Below are positions 36,466-49,058 of a DNA stretch of 64,000 bases, one piece after another; positions within the stretch are counted from its first letter, which is position 1; each line of letters begins with the position of its first letter. A model generated the notes under the pieces. It saw only the letters and a program-made list of their open reading frames with translations, did no database searches and was not told the DNA's origin. The stretch comes from Xestospongia muta (lineage: Eukaryota; Porifera; Demospongiae; Haplosclerida; Petrosiidae): the NCBI GenBank assembly GCA_963693285.1, contig OY848924.1, positions 5,787,842 through 5,851,841 of the forward strand, written 5' to 3'. The position numbers and the translations under genes were made by a program.

Positions 36466-37622
36466 TGTGAATATATACAGCTGCCCCTGTAAATCAGAGA
36501 TAAACAATCAGTCGTTTGGCCACTGTACCGGAAGTCAATATAAACTGTGTATAATGCTATTTCATAAGCAAATTACTTATCTAACCACGTGCATTGATGG
36601 GCTGGGCTAGCTTAAGATTAGTTTACTTTTTTCGTCTTATCTGCGAACTTCTTCACGTGTGCCGTTAGCAGAGCGAGATACAGAGATCTGCGTACCTCAA
36701 CTATATACTCTTTTCGTTTTGTCCGATTTACGGGGTCGAGAGTGTTATTTCATCTCAAGAAGTACAACCCATCATTGTAATCTTAGCAACAGAATTTTTT
36801 TTGTTAGCCTGATCTTCTTTATATATATATAATGTTACAGCTGTAACAAAAATACACAATGTAGCAAATACGTGTATCTTTCTTTTGGAGTAGTATTGTA
36901 ACTGTCCAGCACTTTGCTTAACAGTTACTATTTTTTTAACATAACTATATTATATAAATAATAGAATGCAATCTTTTAGGAAACACAATACAATAAAATT
37001 AAAGAAAGGACAGTATGATAATCCATGCAGTTCCATTGAATATGCATTAATCGGTATATATTGTTTTCTCAAATATATATAAGAGAATAGAAATAGATTC
37101 TTGAAACTGGGAAATATATGGAAACATAATTGAACCAATTTAGTTAGTTCACAATTGCAGTTGAAGGACTAAACAGTGTGTGACACTGGATAGTCTTCAG
37201 AAATGGTAATACAAATATACAAACATATATACCTACTACAACAACACATGTACAGCAAGTACATTTATAGATTAATTGAATATGGTCTCTGGCATATTCA
37301 GAACTACTTATTAATATAAAGTATTAAATAAACTATATGTGTAATAAATAAGTGAATGTGGAAGGATTCACTATCTGCTGTGTATAAAAGTAAAATGCAA
37401 GCTAGCTCATTTATGCTAAATTGATAAACCATTGGATATAAAGAATGTCCCTATATAATAATGATAAGTTCATCAATGACTAAATTGATAAACCATTGGA
37501 TATAAAGAATGTCTCTATATAATAGTGATAAGTTCATCAATGACTAAATTGATAAACCATTGGATATAAAGAATGTCCCTATATATAATAATGATGAGTT
37601 CATCTATGAGCCCTTCAAATAG
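36466..37622. other. Spacer between LPCAT3 copies 4 and 5
   Basis: Homologous to 29994-31671 with about 0.7 kb missing at 37016/37017. It ends in a 64-bp triplicated unit (37416-37609). No gene seen. Confidence 0.6.
37416..37609. repeat. 64-bp tandem triplication downstream of LPCAT3 copy 5
   Basis: CTAAATTGATAAACCATTGG begins at 37416, 37480 and 37544 (period 64). The corresponding regions near 31600 and 48975 carry the unit once, so the expansion is private to this copy. Confidence 0.9.
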
Positions 37623-40600
37623 CTAATCAGTTGATTTCTTTTTCTTAGGCAGAACCTGATACACAGCAATCCACACTACTCCAATGATGTAAGGGAAAAA
37701 GTAGACAGAGCTTCCAAACTAAAGAACATACAAGCTCATGCATGCATGCAATATAATCGGTCCTCATGCAGGACGAGTTATTTAATGTATTATAATATTT
37801 ACCTTCAAACAAGCATCCCATGAGAGCAAAAAAAAAGAAGCAAATAAAAAAGCTAACACAACAGTCTTCAAAGTAAGTGCAAACAGCCATACAGGAATAT
37901 AGACTGGCCATGATAATTGATTCATATCACCACCAATTAATTCTTTAGTATAACTTATGAACTGCATTTGAGAAAGCTGACCGATTAGTAGAGGATTAAT
38001 AATTATCATACCAGTTTCTCAGCTGGAATCAAAATAAACTCACAAGAGAAGAAAACAAAATATCCTGTCCAGAATCCATGCCATAATGACAAAAACGTGG
38101 TGACAATAAGAAAGGACAGGTATTGATTACCCATCCACTTTAGACGTTTGTATATGTTTCTTAAGATAGATATGATACATTAATATTGCAATCAATATAA
38201 TACTTACCTAGCTGCCCATTCATTAGTTTTAATATTGCTAGACCTAACAGTACTCTAAACAATGTGTATAGAAATTATATCAAGTATAATAAGAACATTT
38301 TAAGAAAAAAACTAAAGTAGAAATGAAAGTATATAAAGAAAGATGGGGATGATCCCTGCATAATTAGCTAATTCTATCTGTTGCATTCAACTACTAATAA
38401 CAAACCAATTTTTAAGTTTGTGAATCTTTTAGATCTGATCAAGCTGGAAGCATTATTTAATGGCTTTTGAAAATGAAATGTAGGCATTTATAAAATCCAC
38501 TGTAAGTGAGATTTAACCAAGTCCATCTTATAAGTAATAGATAATGTATGGTGGCCACTTTTTCTAGGCCATCTTTGATGCAGTTTAATCATTGCTGCAC
38601 TTAGTGTTACATGCTCAAGTAAACAATGACATTAATTTATGACTACATGTACAGCTAACCTGAATTGATGTTCCAAAATTATGCAACGTTAATTTTGCAT
38701 TACACAAACCACCCCAGTCCACAGTGCCATCTGGTTTGAGGCCATCATAAGTTATCCCAGTTATAATGGAAGAACTTTCCTATTGTATGGAAAACCATAA
38801 TCTTAATCTTAATTTATCTAGTTTAAAAATTAATTGGCTAGCCTTTAATTTAGGTAAGACATTTGAAGACAAAGTCAGACACTTAAGGCTAGCCATGCAA
38901 CACCTTTAATTAAACTACAGTTTCATAACATAACTCAGTTTTTTCATGCAAGTATGGAAATGGTTTTAAAAAAAATTAAGTGGGTTTTTAGTATAATGAA
39001 ATTTCAGAATTACTATAGTAACATCATAATAAAGAAACTTACACCAAGAATCCATACACATAATAAAGAGTGTATAGCACCTGTAGAAGCTGCTACCATG
39101 ACTGCAAGTTTGTATAGAAAATTACTGTTCTATAAAAGAGGCGGACTTATAAGCATTATATGTTCATCCTTACAGCATATTCTTCAGTTATTAGATATTG
39201 CACTGAAAAAAAATGGTTCAGTACAATAAATATGGCAACTGCAATCAAAAAATGTACAAGCCTCAGCAGACTGGCAGGAACACTATATACATTACATATT
39301 ATAAATATATCTCATTAACTATGTACCTGCTAGGTGTTGTGTTTCTATCATATAGCGTTCCTGAAACAAATTTTTGGTATCTTATAAAAGGAAACTAATA
39401 CACTATAATAAATTAATAATATTATGACTATAATTATTACCACTGGTCCAACCATTACTGTACAAAAGAAATAGCAATATCCAAAGAACTGAAGAGAAAT
39501 AGAAATGACAGATCATTAATATGTCTCAAATGTATATTGATGTACATACCTCAATAAAAGAGGGTAGTTGTTTAATTTGAATTTTCTTTTGTTCTTCAGT
39601 CAACAATGCCTATAATTTTCATAATATTTTAGCTTATTATAAAGAAATTTATTTACTTCTTTCTTGCTACCATCATACAGACTAGTAGCTAAGTCTATAA
39701 TATGAGAAGATAGAGTTGGCCTTGTATATAACGTATAATTGACTTACCAACTAATTTCAATAAGATCACACATTGAGGAATTGTCCAGTTATAATTATAA
39801 AGAATACCAGAGTGAAAATTCTTAGCATGCCCATACAAGAGGTGAGTCTTGAAGAAAAAGATCATTTTGTGTCATATATACCATTAAGTCTACTATTATT
39901 AATTGTGTGTACTTATTTAATGAGTAATATAAAATTTTTACTTCACAGATAAAATTGTTAAATGGATTTGACTTGGAAAAGTCAATACACATAAATATAA
40001 TATATATTAATTATGAAGCCAGTAAATATAGTAGACATGATTATATAGGAACAATAGTACATATAACATTAATAGTAGACATAGCAATAATAGTAAGTAT
40101 AGCATCAATAGTAGATATAACATTAATTGTAGGTATAACATTAATAGTAGGTATAGCATTAATAGTAGACATTACATTAATAGTAGATATAATATTAATA
40201 GTAGATATAACATTAATAGTAGATATAACATTAATAGTAGGTATAGCATTAATAGTAGACATTACATTAATAGTAGATATATCATTAATAATAGATATAA
40301 CATTAATAGTAGAAACTAACATAATTATGATGTTATTGGTCACAAATGTATAGTTATGTCACATAATTATAAATTACCATAGTAACAATCCATGTTAAAA
40401 ATAAAGAGAGCTTTGTTCCACCAAAAAGATATAGAATACCATAGACAGTAATGATATCTACTAAAGAGTGCCAGATATCAGTACCTAAGTGTAATAAGGA
40501 AATGTATCATGATTATATAACACGTTAGGCTATCATTGAACTAACCAATAACATAGTACATCACAATAAAACCACCAAAACTTGAAAGTATATTCTGAAA

Positions 40601-42477
40601 TGAATAAAATAACAAACAATAAAACAATTTCCCATTATTGTTTTGGAGGATAGTGATATCATGTTAAACATCAGAATGGGAGAATTGGCAGCAGTCTCTA
40701 TGGAGTGACTATAGAATTCTAAAAATAAACATTTAAGGCTTAAAAGAAAGCTAGCAAGAAATGTCAAGTTGATGAAACATGATTAGTCACACCTAGCATT
40801 GTTTCATTTGCAGTTAAAGTTAAGTAATTTTATATGTATCAACAGTGTAATGTTAAAGTTAGTTGTCATAATATCCAGTTTCACAGTTATTTTAGTTGTG
40901 ATAATATGCACTTTCAATTGTTGTATACAATAATAGAATAATACAAAGCAAATGGACATACAAACAGTTACCACATGATCCAAAATGATTATAAATAAGA
41001 CTGACTGGTATAATTTAGACATACCAGACAACAGAAACTTCAAAAGTTAAGAGGTGAATCTTGGGAGTTAAAAATGGGCTATAACTCAATTATTTAATAT
41101 TGCTATATTAACATATAATATAAGTGGTTGAATTCATTGTTGAAACACTAAACTCATATCATATACCATATATGGAATCAATACTATAATTGATAGATTA
41201 ATGCATTTACATTTGTTTCCAAGCATGAATACCTCAAGTCATTATTTTACTTAATAATATACCTGAACTAATCTTGAGTTTGTAACACTTATCAACAGTT
41301 GAAAGATAAAGGCTATCGGATAACCTGTAGAATGATATGATAATGATAGAAATTAATATGACATGTAGAGTTCTATTAAATGTAATACTTTAATGTGAAA
41401 TTAATAGACCCTAACGTTAACCTGAAAACCTTGGAACCTAACTATGTTAATCGTACATAAATGAAAGGATGGCTTTACTTCTAATGGGACTCTATACAGT
41501 ACTATATTCATATTTCCAATATTGAATAACTCTAGTTAATAAAAGTCTTTACTAGATACTATTAGTTTTAACCACTTTCTTCTTCTTTGGCTACAACAAA
41601 CTAAAAAATACTAATCAGTATATACAAATATGTATATACAATTATCTATATCTTCCCTATGTCTTCCCTATATCTTCCTTATAACTTCCTTATATGGTAT
41701 ATAGCTTACTTGGAACAGATGATCACTAGTTGAAACCATAATGATTCCAACAAGTGAATCCAAAACTCACAATATCATTGTTACTGTATTATATTTTTTA
41801 GCTATAGGATGACTAGCGGCTGTACATAGACTGTCAGTGATGAAAGACAATGGATGCTGTAATGCATGGAAATTTGGTAAATGAATATTAATTAGAAGTG
41901 GCTCTGATATTATTTCCTGATGAGAGACAGCTCAAGGTAGAGTTTAAATGCTGAACATTCACATAATGTTATAATGTACAAGATTTATTTCACAAATTAT
42001 TGTTAGCAAAACAACTGCCTAAATAAAGGGATAAATGTTATAAGAAGGATCATTAATTGTTTTAAAACCGCTGGTCAATTTTAAGAGCTAACATATTTCA
42101 TAGCTGGTCTGGACCTCTTCTTAACCAATCATTATATTTGACCATTTTAAAATACTAAGTTATGTGTGATTCAAACAAGATACAGTAATGACAGTAACTT
42201 TTCATTGGACTGGTCTAGCTGGCCACCTTTTTTCAAACAGGCCAATGTTTGCATGTAATCAGACTATAAAACATCTGTAATTGTTATCTATAAACCATTT
42301 AGTAAATTAAGCAGAGTTCAGGTATGAGATAATAGAGGAGGGCCAAACCTTTAAAAGAATACTACTTAATGCACTATGAATACATGCAATGATCTTACCT
42401 ATCACAACCCCAAGAAAATAACGAGCCTTCAGATCTGAGATACCAGCTATACTGACTACAATTTCTATTGGAAACAT
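37623..42477 (-). CDS. LPCAT3: LPCAT3-like lysophospholipid acyltransferase, copy 5
   Basis: Sixteen exons, 5' to 3': 42399-42477, 41263-41324, 40546-40594, 40378-40484, 39748-39847, 39657-39694, 39550-39609, 39441-39488, 39327-39394, 39174-39282, 39043-39129, 38660-38779, 38208-38254, 38012-38159, 37803-37961, 37623-37718; 1,377 bp, 458 aa. Start MFPIEIVVSIAGISDLK; MBOAT Asn316 (SNIKTNEW) and His352 (FLSLWHGFW) present; tail PKKKKSTD. Exon 10 reads NHFFS where copies 1 and 2 have an xHYFx motif, a change shared with copy 6. Intron 4 contains a 14-unit, 18-bp minisatellite. Copies 5 and 6 are close duplicates and sit in the same segmental duplication. Role inferred from family: lysophospholipid reacylation at the ER. 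Confidence 0.93.
40067..40318. repeat. 18-bp minisatellite, 14 units, in LPCAT3 copy 5 intron 4
   Basis: Fourteen units of CATTAATAGTAG(A/G)TATA-type sequence with no length variation (14 x 18 = 252 bp). Because 18 is a multiple of three, it yields long hexapeptide-repeat ORFs on both strands, which are not genes. Copy 6 has a shorter, degenerate version at about 51556-51700. Confidence 0.95.
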
Positions 42478-42622
42478 TGTGACTATAATATTATTTTGAT
42501 AGATGAACGACCAGAAACTTGGAACTGGAAAATGTTAGCTTGAACAGGCTGACCGTGACCACCAATTATAGGCGGAGCTGGAATAATATTCGAGTCTTTA
42601 TAACTTTATAGTAATAACTACT

Positions 42623-42623
<1 letters not shown>

Positions 42624-42676
<53 letters not shown>
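42624..42676. repeat. (TA)n microsatellite
   Basis: About 50 bases of AT dinucleotides between LPCAT3 copy 5 and the ESCO fragment. It is absent from the matching place after copy 6 (near 54010-54020). Confidence 0.95.
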
Positions 42677-42796
42677 ATATATATTATATTTGCTGGTAAT
42701 ACAAATAATGATAAAAATTGAAATAAATGATGTTGAACATATAAAAATAATTATAAATATATTATATAATTTATCATTTAATTTATTATTCCTATT

Positions 42797-43602
42797 TCAT
42801 GACATTATCCATTGATATACTAAGAAATTAGAGGTTTCACAATATTTTTCCATCTGGAGTAGGATCCAAGAAGATTTTGCCACTACATAGCCAAAAATGT
42901 AATTTTTCTAGGAATTTTAAAAGTAGACAGTACATTATTGCGTGTAAATTGATAAGTAATCTTATGTGACAAATTACCGATTTTAAATCACTGTACTATA
43001 ACTGATATATTTGGAAGGAGAAAAAAATTGGCAAATTTGGCAGATTGTGTTTCATTTGCAAAAAAAAATTACCATCCAATATTTTATTTGGGATGTGGTA
43101 GTAGTAGGCGGCGGAGCAAGTAATGAGCTTGCTTTTACTCACATTGTATTCTCAGATATCATGATGCTTTAGAAACATTTAAAGCTTCCCAATGTAGATG
43201 GTCTTTGGAGAGAACTTCCATCTGAAATTATAACAATTGTCATCAAATTGGGCAAAGTCTATCTTATATCTAATATTCCGTTCTCCCAAAATTATCCACG
43301 CACACACTATAATATTATGATACTTTATCAAACTCAACCCTCCATACAATGCTAATAGTTAATAAATTATGAACCAATAACTAACTACCTTGCAGTTTCA
43401 AGAAGTTGAGTTGCAATCCCTTTTCTTCTATGAGAAGACAATACCCACATTCGACTGACACCAAGTGTGGCAGGTTCTGGATCATCACTGACAGATGGAT
43501 AAATAGTGTTCATAATGGCAAAGATACATTGATGTAAACATACCTACAACACCAGCTAGAACTTTTAGCTTCATTTGTCTCATTCAAGACTACCCGATAA
43601 CC
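42797..43602 (-). pseudogene. ESCO: ESCO 3'-end fragment (exons 7-9), broken
   Basis: Duplicate of the last three exons of the ESCO gene at 54-61 kb: exon 7 at 43544-43602, exon 8 at 43389-43487 (both still open) and exon 9 remnant at 42797-42907. Exon 9 has lost two short blocks of about 13 bases each, one of them between PDG and the following cysteine, and its acceptor has shifted, so the acetyltransferase C-terminus cannot be read. The upstream exons are absent: homology to the intact locus stops at about 43934. It came along with LPCAT3 copy 5 in the segmental duplication. Confidence 0.9.
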
Positions 43603-43934
43603 CTATTAATAGTAATATCAATTAATGATAACATTAGGAAATGAAACAATTAAGTGTCAAGATTTTATACAGCAAGGATAGCTTTGCATACACAAAGTAC
43701 AAAATAAATGTGATTTCTGGTGATTAACATAATACTTCAAAAGCTAAAATCTATTAATATTAGCTATTAACTTTGGCAGTGCAAAATGTTGTAAATGATT
43801 TAAAATACAAAAACTAATATTCCTCGTGTTTATAGTACATACAATATTGTAACCACAAAATATGATATGTTAATGAAGATACTTTACAAATTAGACATTA
43901 GATTACGATGTCTGTAATATAATGTCACAATGTA

Positions 43935-45610
43935 GTATTGAGATATCAGTACCTAAGTGTAGGAAATGTGTTTAGCTATATAGACATGTGCAGTGAACTA
44001 ACCTAATACATAGTACATCACAATAAAACCACCAAGACTTGAAAGTAAATTCTAAATAAATAAGAAAAATTAAATAAAATAAATAAGGTTGTAATTATAA
44101 AAATATCCTAAAATTGTTCAACAGTACAGATATTATGATATTACAGCATACTGATTGCAGTAATATTCAACAATGGTATAAAGTGGATGGAGAACACTTT
44201 GAAGCTGTATCATTAAATGTGACTATAGCACACAATAAACTACAAGCATTCTCTCCCAAATATCAACATAGGAAATGATTTATTATTAAAAGATGTGATT
44301 TAATTATTATTAGTCCAATTATTAATGTTAACTGTTGTTAACTGCGTAGAGAGACACTATATTTATTCTAACAATTTGTCACACTATATTTTGGCCAAAG
44401 TGTCACTACTTATAGGTAGATTTTGGAGGTTAAAGCAACCAAAATGAGTAATAAGTGAGTAATAAGTTTTGATAAAATTAGAGGGTCTTCCCATACTAAA
44501 TAAATTATTCAAATGGTCCTCTATGAATTTGTTATAGAGTGTGTTGTGAAAGGATATCATGTCTTCTAGGAATCTATAACATTAATAACTGGTTTGGTTA
44601 TCATATACAACAATAATATAAAACTTTTGAAGTACACATTGTTAACATGTGGCCCAAAAACAATCTTTAGACAAACCAGCAAACTTCATGTGACATACAA
44701 AAAATGTAATTACTTGAAGGTATACATTCATACATGCTTTTCTTAGTGTTGTAACTGAGACACATACATTCCAAGAAGAAATGGTCACATGTCATAATAG
44801 AATAATTTAGACAGAACTGTTTATTTCCAAGTCCCAAACAATTAATTACCATTTCAGCTGATCTATACATGATGTAAAAATAGACTCATTGAGCATCGAG
44901 CATAAAAAAAGCTACAAGTGTGTTTTAAATCTTAAAGGAATTGTACCTGGGTATAATGGATTAAAATAGTAACACTGGACACTACTGCCATAATCCTTTC
45001 ATGAAAAAAATACTTATTGAAATACAATAGTAAATGGCAAGAAGCATGGCTCAGAAGGTTAATTTATTACTTTCAAATCTATCTATTTGCTTGTTGTTCA
45101 TATTTATCAAACTATGCTTTGACTTTCATCTGCTTTGTTAAAATTTTAGTTTTGACAAAAATGTTTACAAAATATATTGTGGGCTACACATCATTTGCCT
45201 ATGTACGTAATATTATCTTGAAACACTAAACTCATATGATATTAGACATCATACTACATACAGTGTCAATACTTAGTTAATTAATACATTTAAACACAAA
45301 AGCCTTCAGTAATCAAGTCATAATTACCTGCACTAATTTTGAGTCTGTAACATTTATCAACTGTCGAAAGATAAAGGCCATAGGATAACCTGTAGTGATA
45401 TGATAACATATCTTTCTTTATTATAACCAATGTTATTTCTTACTGTGATTAAAGTGACTGTAATAACAAATTATTAGCTTATAATACAAATAAATATGTA
45501 AACATCTTTGTTAAATGTACATCTTGTTGTATAAAAAATTAAGAAAAAAAGTAAATAAAATATTTTCTAAAAAAATGAAGAAAATGTAGGAATGGGTAAC
45601 ATCAGTCTAA
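43935..45610 (-). pseudogene. LPCAT3: LPCAT3-like fragment 7 (exons 2 and 3 only)
   Basis: Begins abruptly with the first dozen bases of exon 4 (GATATCAGTAC on the + strand), then intron 3, exon 3 (44003-44051), a long intron 2 homologous to those of copies 2 and 4, exon 2 (45328-45389) and part of intron 1. Both exons keep the reading frame, but exon 1 and exons 4-16 are missing. The left edge is the duplication junction with the ESCO fragment; the right edge runs into the retroelement relic. It shows that a further gene once stood here and was removed by rearrangement. Confidence 0.88.
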
Positions 45611-45669
45611 TACAAAGAACGCTGCTTTTTGATTATAATTGTATATAATATTATTATATACAATAATAT

Positions 45670-47345
45670 GTACATTAAAAATTTTGCTCCTCCAAGTAAA
45701 TATTGTTCCTACTCCACTGCAAGGTGGCAGCAAAAGCAACTGCTTTGGGTCAGGGTGTACTCCTAGCAAAGACAAATATCAAATCAGTTTATCGGCTGGT
45801 TCCTGTTCACCTGCAGTCAGACCACCTACTGCTAGGCTTCCAATGGCAAGGCAAGGTCTATTTGGATGACATGCTTCCTTTTGGCTTATGATCAACCCCA
45901 AAAGTATTCAATGATTTGGCAGATGCACCTGAATGGTGTCTTTATCATCGAGGTGTTACCCATCTGGATCACTACCTGGATGATTTTGTGATGATGGAAC
46001 CCCCTGCCTCCTCAACATGTGCCAGAAACCTTAGACTCATACAGGAAGTGTTGGCCACCCTGGGAGTACCACTAGCCAAGGACAAATGTGAAGGCACCTC
46101 ACCAATGCTGACTTTTTTGGGCATAGAGATAGATACTCAAAAAATGGTGTTACGATTACCACAGGAGAAACTTTTGAGAGTGGAGACAATTCTGACTCAA
46201 TGGAGAAAACACAATGGTGCCAGAGGCTGGAATTGGAATTATTAGTCAGCCTGCTTCACCATGCACCTAAGGTAGTTGCTCCTGGATGGTCATTTTTACA
46301 TCCTATGATTGTTCTTCTAAAGGTATCTGCCACAGAAATCATTATATCTGACTAAACAAGGAGTTTAGAGCTGACGTACAGTGGTGGTTGACATTATGGA
46401 GACTTGGAATGGAGTACCTGCCCTACCTCTACCACATCCTTCTGCTCATATTGTCTTTGATGCATCGGGTACATGGGGCTGCGGTGCCTGGACCCCAAAC
46501 TGGACTGGACATCACCGACTTGGATGGTGCTGTTCAAGGCTACTGTAAGCTTGGAATAGCGCCATCCACAAGAAAGACATATGAATCAGCTGTCAGGCAG
46601 TTTGGTAGTTTCTACTCAAAGTATTCCATTACAAACCCCTTCCCAGTTGATGAGGCTATTTTATGCTACTTTGTTGGCTTCCTCGCAAAGGATGTGTTGG
46701 TAACTCAATCCATAAAGTCATATTTAGCTGCAATACGCCATACCCAGATTGAGGCTGGACTGCTGGAACCCAAATCATTGTCATCCCACCCTGACTGAAA
46801 TTCATATGAATGGGGTAGCTGGGCAGAGACTGGGGTGTAGTTTCCCAAAGAAACCTCACCTCCCTATATTAGCAGACACCCTTTTAGGCATGTACAGGAC
46901 TATGGCGGAAGATCAACAGGGACACAGTCATGCTATGGGTAGCATGTTCAATCTGCTTTTTTGGATTTCTTTGATCAGGGCAAAACACAGTGCCAATGCG
47001 TTCAGCATTTCAACTATATATACACCTTGCATGGAAGTGTGGATAGTGTAGACAAACCAAAGATACTAAGGGTCTATTTGAAAGTCGCTAAATGTGACCA
47101 GTTTGAAAATGGAATAGATATATTCCTGGGGTGTACACAATCCCCAATGTGCCCAATAGCCGCTGCATTATCATAAATGGCAATCTGTGGTCCAGGATCA
47201 TGTCCTTTCTTTCTTTTTCAGGTTGGCAGGTCTTTTACGAAGAGCCAATTGTCACAGCTGTCAGAAATGTATTAGCCCAGATGGGTCTATAGACCATTCT
47301 CTGTATGCAGGACATAGCTTCAGGATTGGGGTATACTACAATAAG
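45670..47345 (+). mobile_element. DIRS/Ngaro-type tyrosine-recombinase retrotransposon, decayed
   Basis: Order RT, RNase H, tyrosine recombinase on the + strand, as in DIRS/Ngaro elements. RT: AKTNIKSVYRLVPVHLQS, then DDMLPFGL with a stop at 45889-45891 where the family has an arginine, then HYLDDF (the YxDD site) and LTFLGIEID. RNase H: FDASGTWGCGAWTPNW at about 46455-46510, in a shifted frame. Recombinase: STRKTYESAVRQF at about 46562, a PFPVDEAILCYFV segment, and at the C-terminal end HSFRIG at about 47313-47330, the H-x-x-R box. Several stops and frame changes show it is dead. Split direct or inverted terminal repeats were not found. Reading frames are interrupted and have not been joined. 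Confidence 0.88.
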
Positions 47346-47794
47346 GATTTGGAGGATTAACGTCAAGTACAATTTAATAAGAATAGAAGAAGAAGAGTTA
47401 TAGTAAAATCGACGATAGATGTAGCCAATTCAAGCAGTTTGTTGACCTTATTAGAAATAATCATTCAAATAAAGATGAGAGTGATAATGCAGAACTAGAC
47501 AGATCAGATGATGAGCTTATAGGTAAGAAAAGAACATGTATTGTTTCTCACAATATGTCTGTGTTCAATAGATTACTTACATGATGTCTAAATTGAAATA
47601 TGATCATCTTATTCATTATTTGAGACACGTAATTGACAGGAAGCCTTTAAATTTGTTAGCTATACTTTCTTTATTTCATCGCATCATTTATATTATTACT
47701 ATAGACGGCACATACATAGAAGAAACATAAGTATAAAATTGGTGACTGTCCTATACATTGTGTTGCATTTACACTCAACCAAAAATGATATTTA

Positions 47795-47910
47795 GATTAA
47801 TCCTAAACCCTAAACCAAACCTAACATTATTAACTCTATGACACAAGTGATGTCATCATAGGAGAAGTTGTTACATCATCAGTCAAGTTACACCAAGAAG
47901 CACCCTTAAT
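47795..47910 (-). mobile_element. Partial inverted copy of the 48.3-kb MITE
   Basis: The reverse complement matches the left two-thirds of 48309-48487, including GTGCTTCTTGGTGTAACTTG and the GTTAATAATGTTAGG segment; the other terminus is missing. Confidence 0.75.
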
Positions 47911-48308
47911 GTATGGCTGTCCCATACAAAAATATGCCTCAAAAAAACTGAGTCAATCTATGACATAATTTATAAGCACTGAAGAAAACAAATACATTTT
48001 AAAAGACAACAGAATAATGAAAGTACTTGTTGAATGTAACACAGAACAACTAAAATCTCTTATGGTTCAGAGATAACAGAATCGTCAAATTGCAGCCATT
48101 ATGGCAAAACATCATTTCTGGCTTGTAATAGGATTTGCACCATAAAAAGCAGCCAGAAAAAATGGTCTGACAACAGTGACAAGGCCCGTCATGTCACATT
48201 ATAAAAAAGTCCAGCAGGGTCATCCATGGTTAAAATTGATCTAGTAAAAATAGTCTGGCAGCATGGGAAGGATTTTAGCTGTATACATGTATCTTAATGT
48301 ACTGTGGT

Positions 48309-48487
48309 GAGTGCTTCTTGGTGTAACTTGACTGATGATGTAACAACTTATCCTATAATGACATCACTATGCGTCATGGAGTTAATAATGTTAGGTTTGG
48401 TTTAGAGTTTAGGTGATGTCATTATTATGATGACATCACTATGTGTCATTTCATTATGATGTCATCAAGTTACACCAAGAACCACCC
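48309..48487. mobile_element. 179-bp hAT-type MITE with 8-bp target duplication
   Basis: Ends GAGTGCTTCTTGGTGTAAC and, inverted, GGGTGGTTCTTGGTGTAAC. It is flanked by ACTGTGGT at 48301-48308 and 48488-48495. The homologous block upstream of LPCAT3 copy 4's 3' end (about 31130-31145) reads ACTGTGGTACAT with a single ACTGTGGT, which is the unoccupied target. Confidence 0.88.
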
Positions 48488-49058
48488 ACTGTGGTACATG
48501 TCTTTTGTACATGTTATTACATGTACAAATAATATTAATTGCACTGGTGATTGTGAGAAAAGTCCTTGTCTTCTTGTTGGAGATAATCCATGCAGTTCCA
48601 TAGAATGTGCATTAATTGGTATATTGTTTTCTCAAATATATATAAAAGAAATAGCTACTCAGCTTCTTGATCATGATCATGAAACTGGAAAATATATGGA
48701 AACATAATTGAACCAATTTAGTTAGTTCACAATTGTAGTTGAAGGACTAAACAGTGTGTGACACTGGATAGCCTTCAGAAATGGTAATACAAATATACAA
48801 ACACTATATACTTACTACAACAACACATGTACAGGACATTTATAGATTGATTGAATATGGTCTCTGGCACATTCAGAACTACTTATTAATATAAAGTATA
48901 AAATAAACTACATGTGTAATAAATAAGTGAATGTGGAAGGATTCACTACCTTTGTATAATGCAAGCTAGCTTATTTATGCTAAATTGATAAAACACTGGA
49001 TATAAAGAATGTCCCTATATATAATAATGATGAGTTCATCTATGAGCCCTTCAAATAG

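Larger units (their letters stand above)
37017..43934. repeat. Segmental duplication, left copy (partner about 48592-55296)
   Basis: From GATAATCCATGCAG at 37017 (48592 in the partner) through LPCAT3 copy 5 or 6 and the ESCO 3' end, the two blocks align collinearly. Homology ends at AATGTCACAATGTA (about 43934 and 55296). Differences include the minisatellite length, the (TA)n tract, the 64-bp triplication and small indels. Confidence 0.88.
47346..49058. other. Spacer between YR retroelement and LPCAT3 copy 6
   Basis: A short coding-like stretch (about 47396-47522, ending at a GTAAG donor, acidic and D/S-rich: NKDESDNAELDRSDDELI) is unassigned. A partial MITE (47795-47910), a complete MITE (48309-48487) and a block shared with 30960-31670 follow. 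The 88-aa ORF at 48441-48707 merely crosses the MITE end and the shared block. Confidence 0.5.

Noticed and set aside
39955..40353. 132-aa ORF with TLIVDI repeats (and its 100-aa antisense partner)
   Set aside because: It is the translation of the 18-bp minisatellite in an LPCAT3 intron; a repeat whose period is a multiple of three stays open by chance in several frames.
46656..46859. 67-aa antisense ORF in the retroelement
   Set aside because: Shadow of the tyrosine-recombinase reading frame on the + strand.
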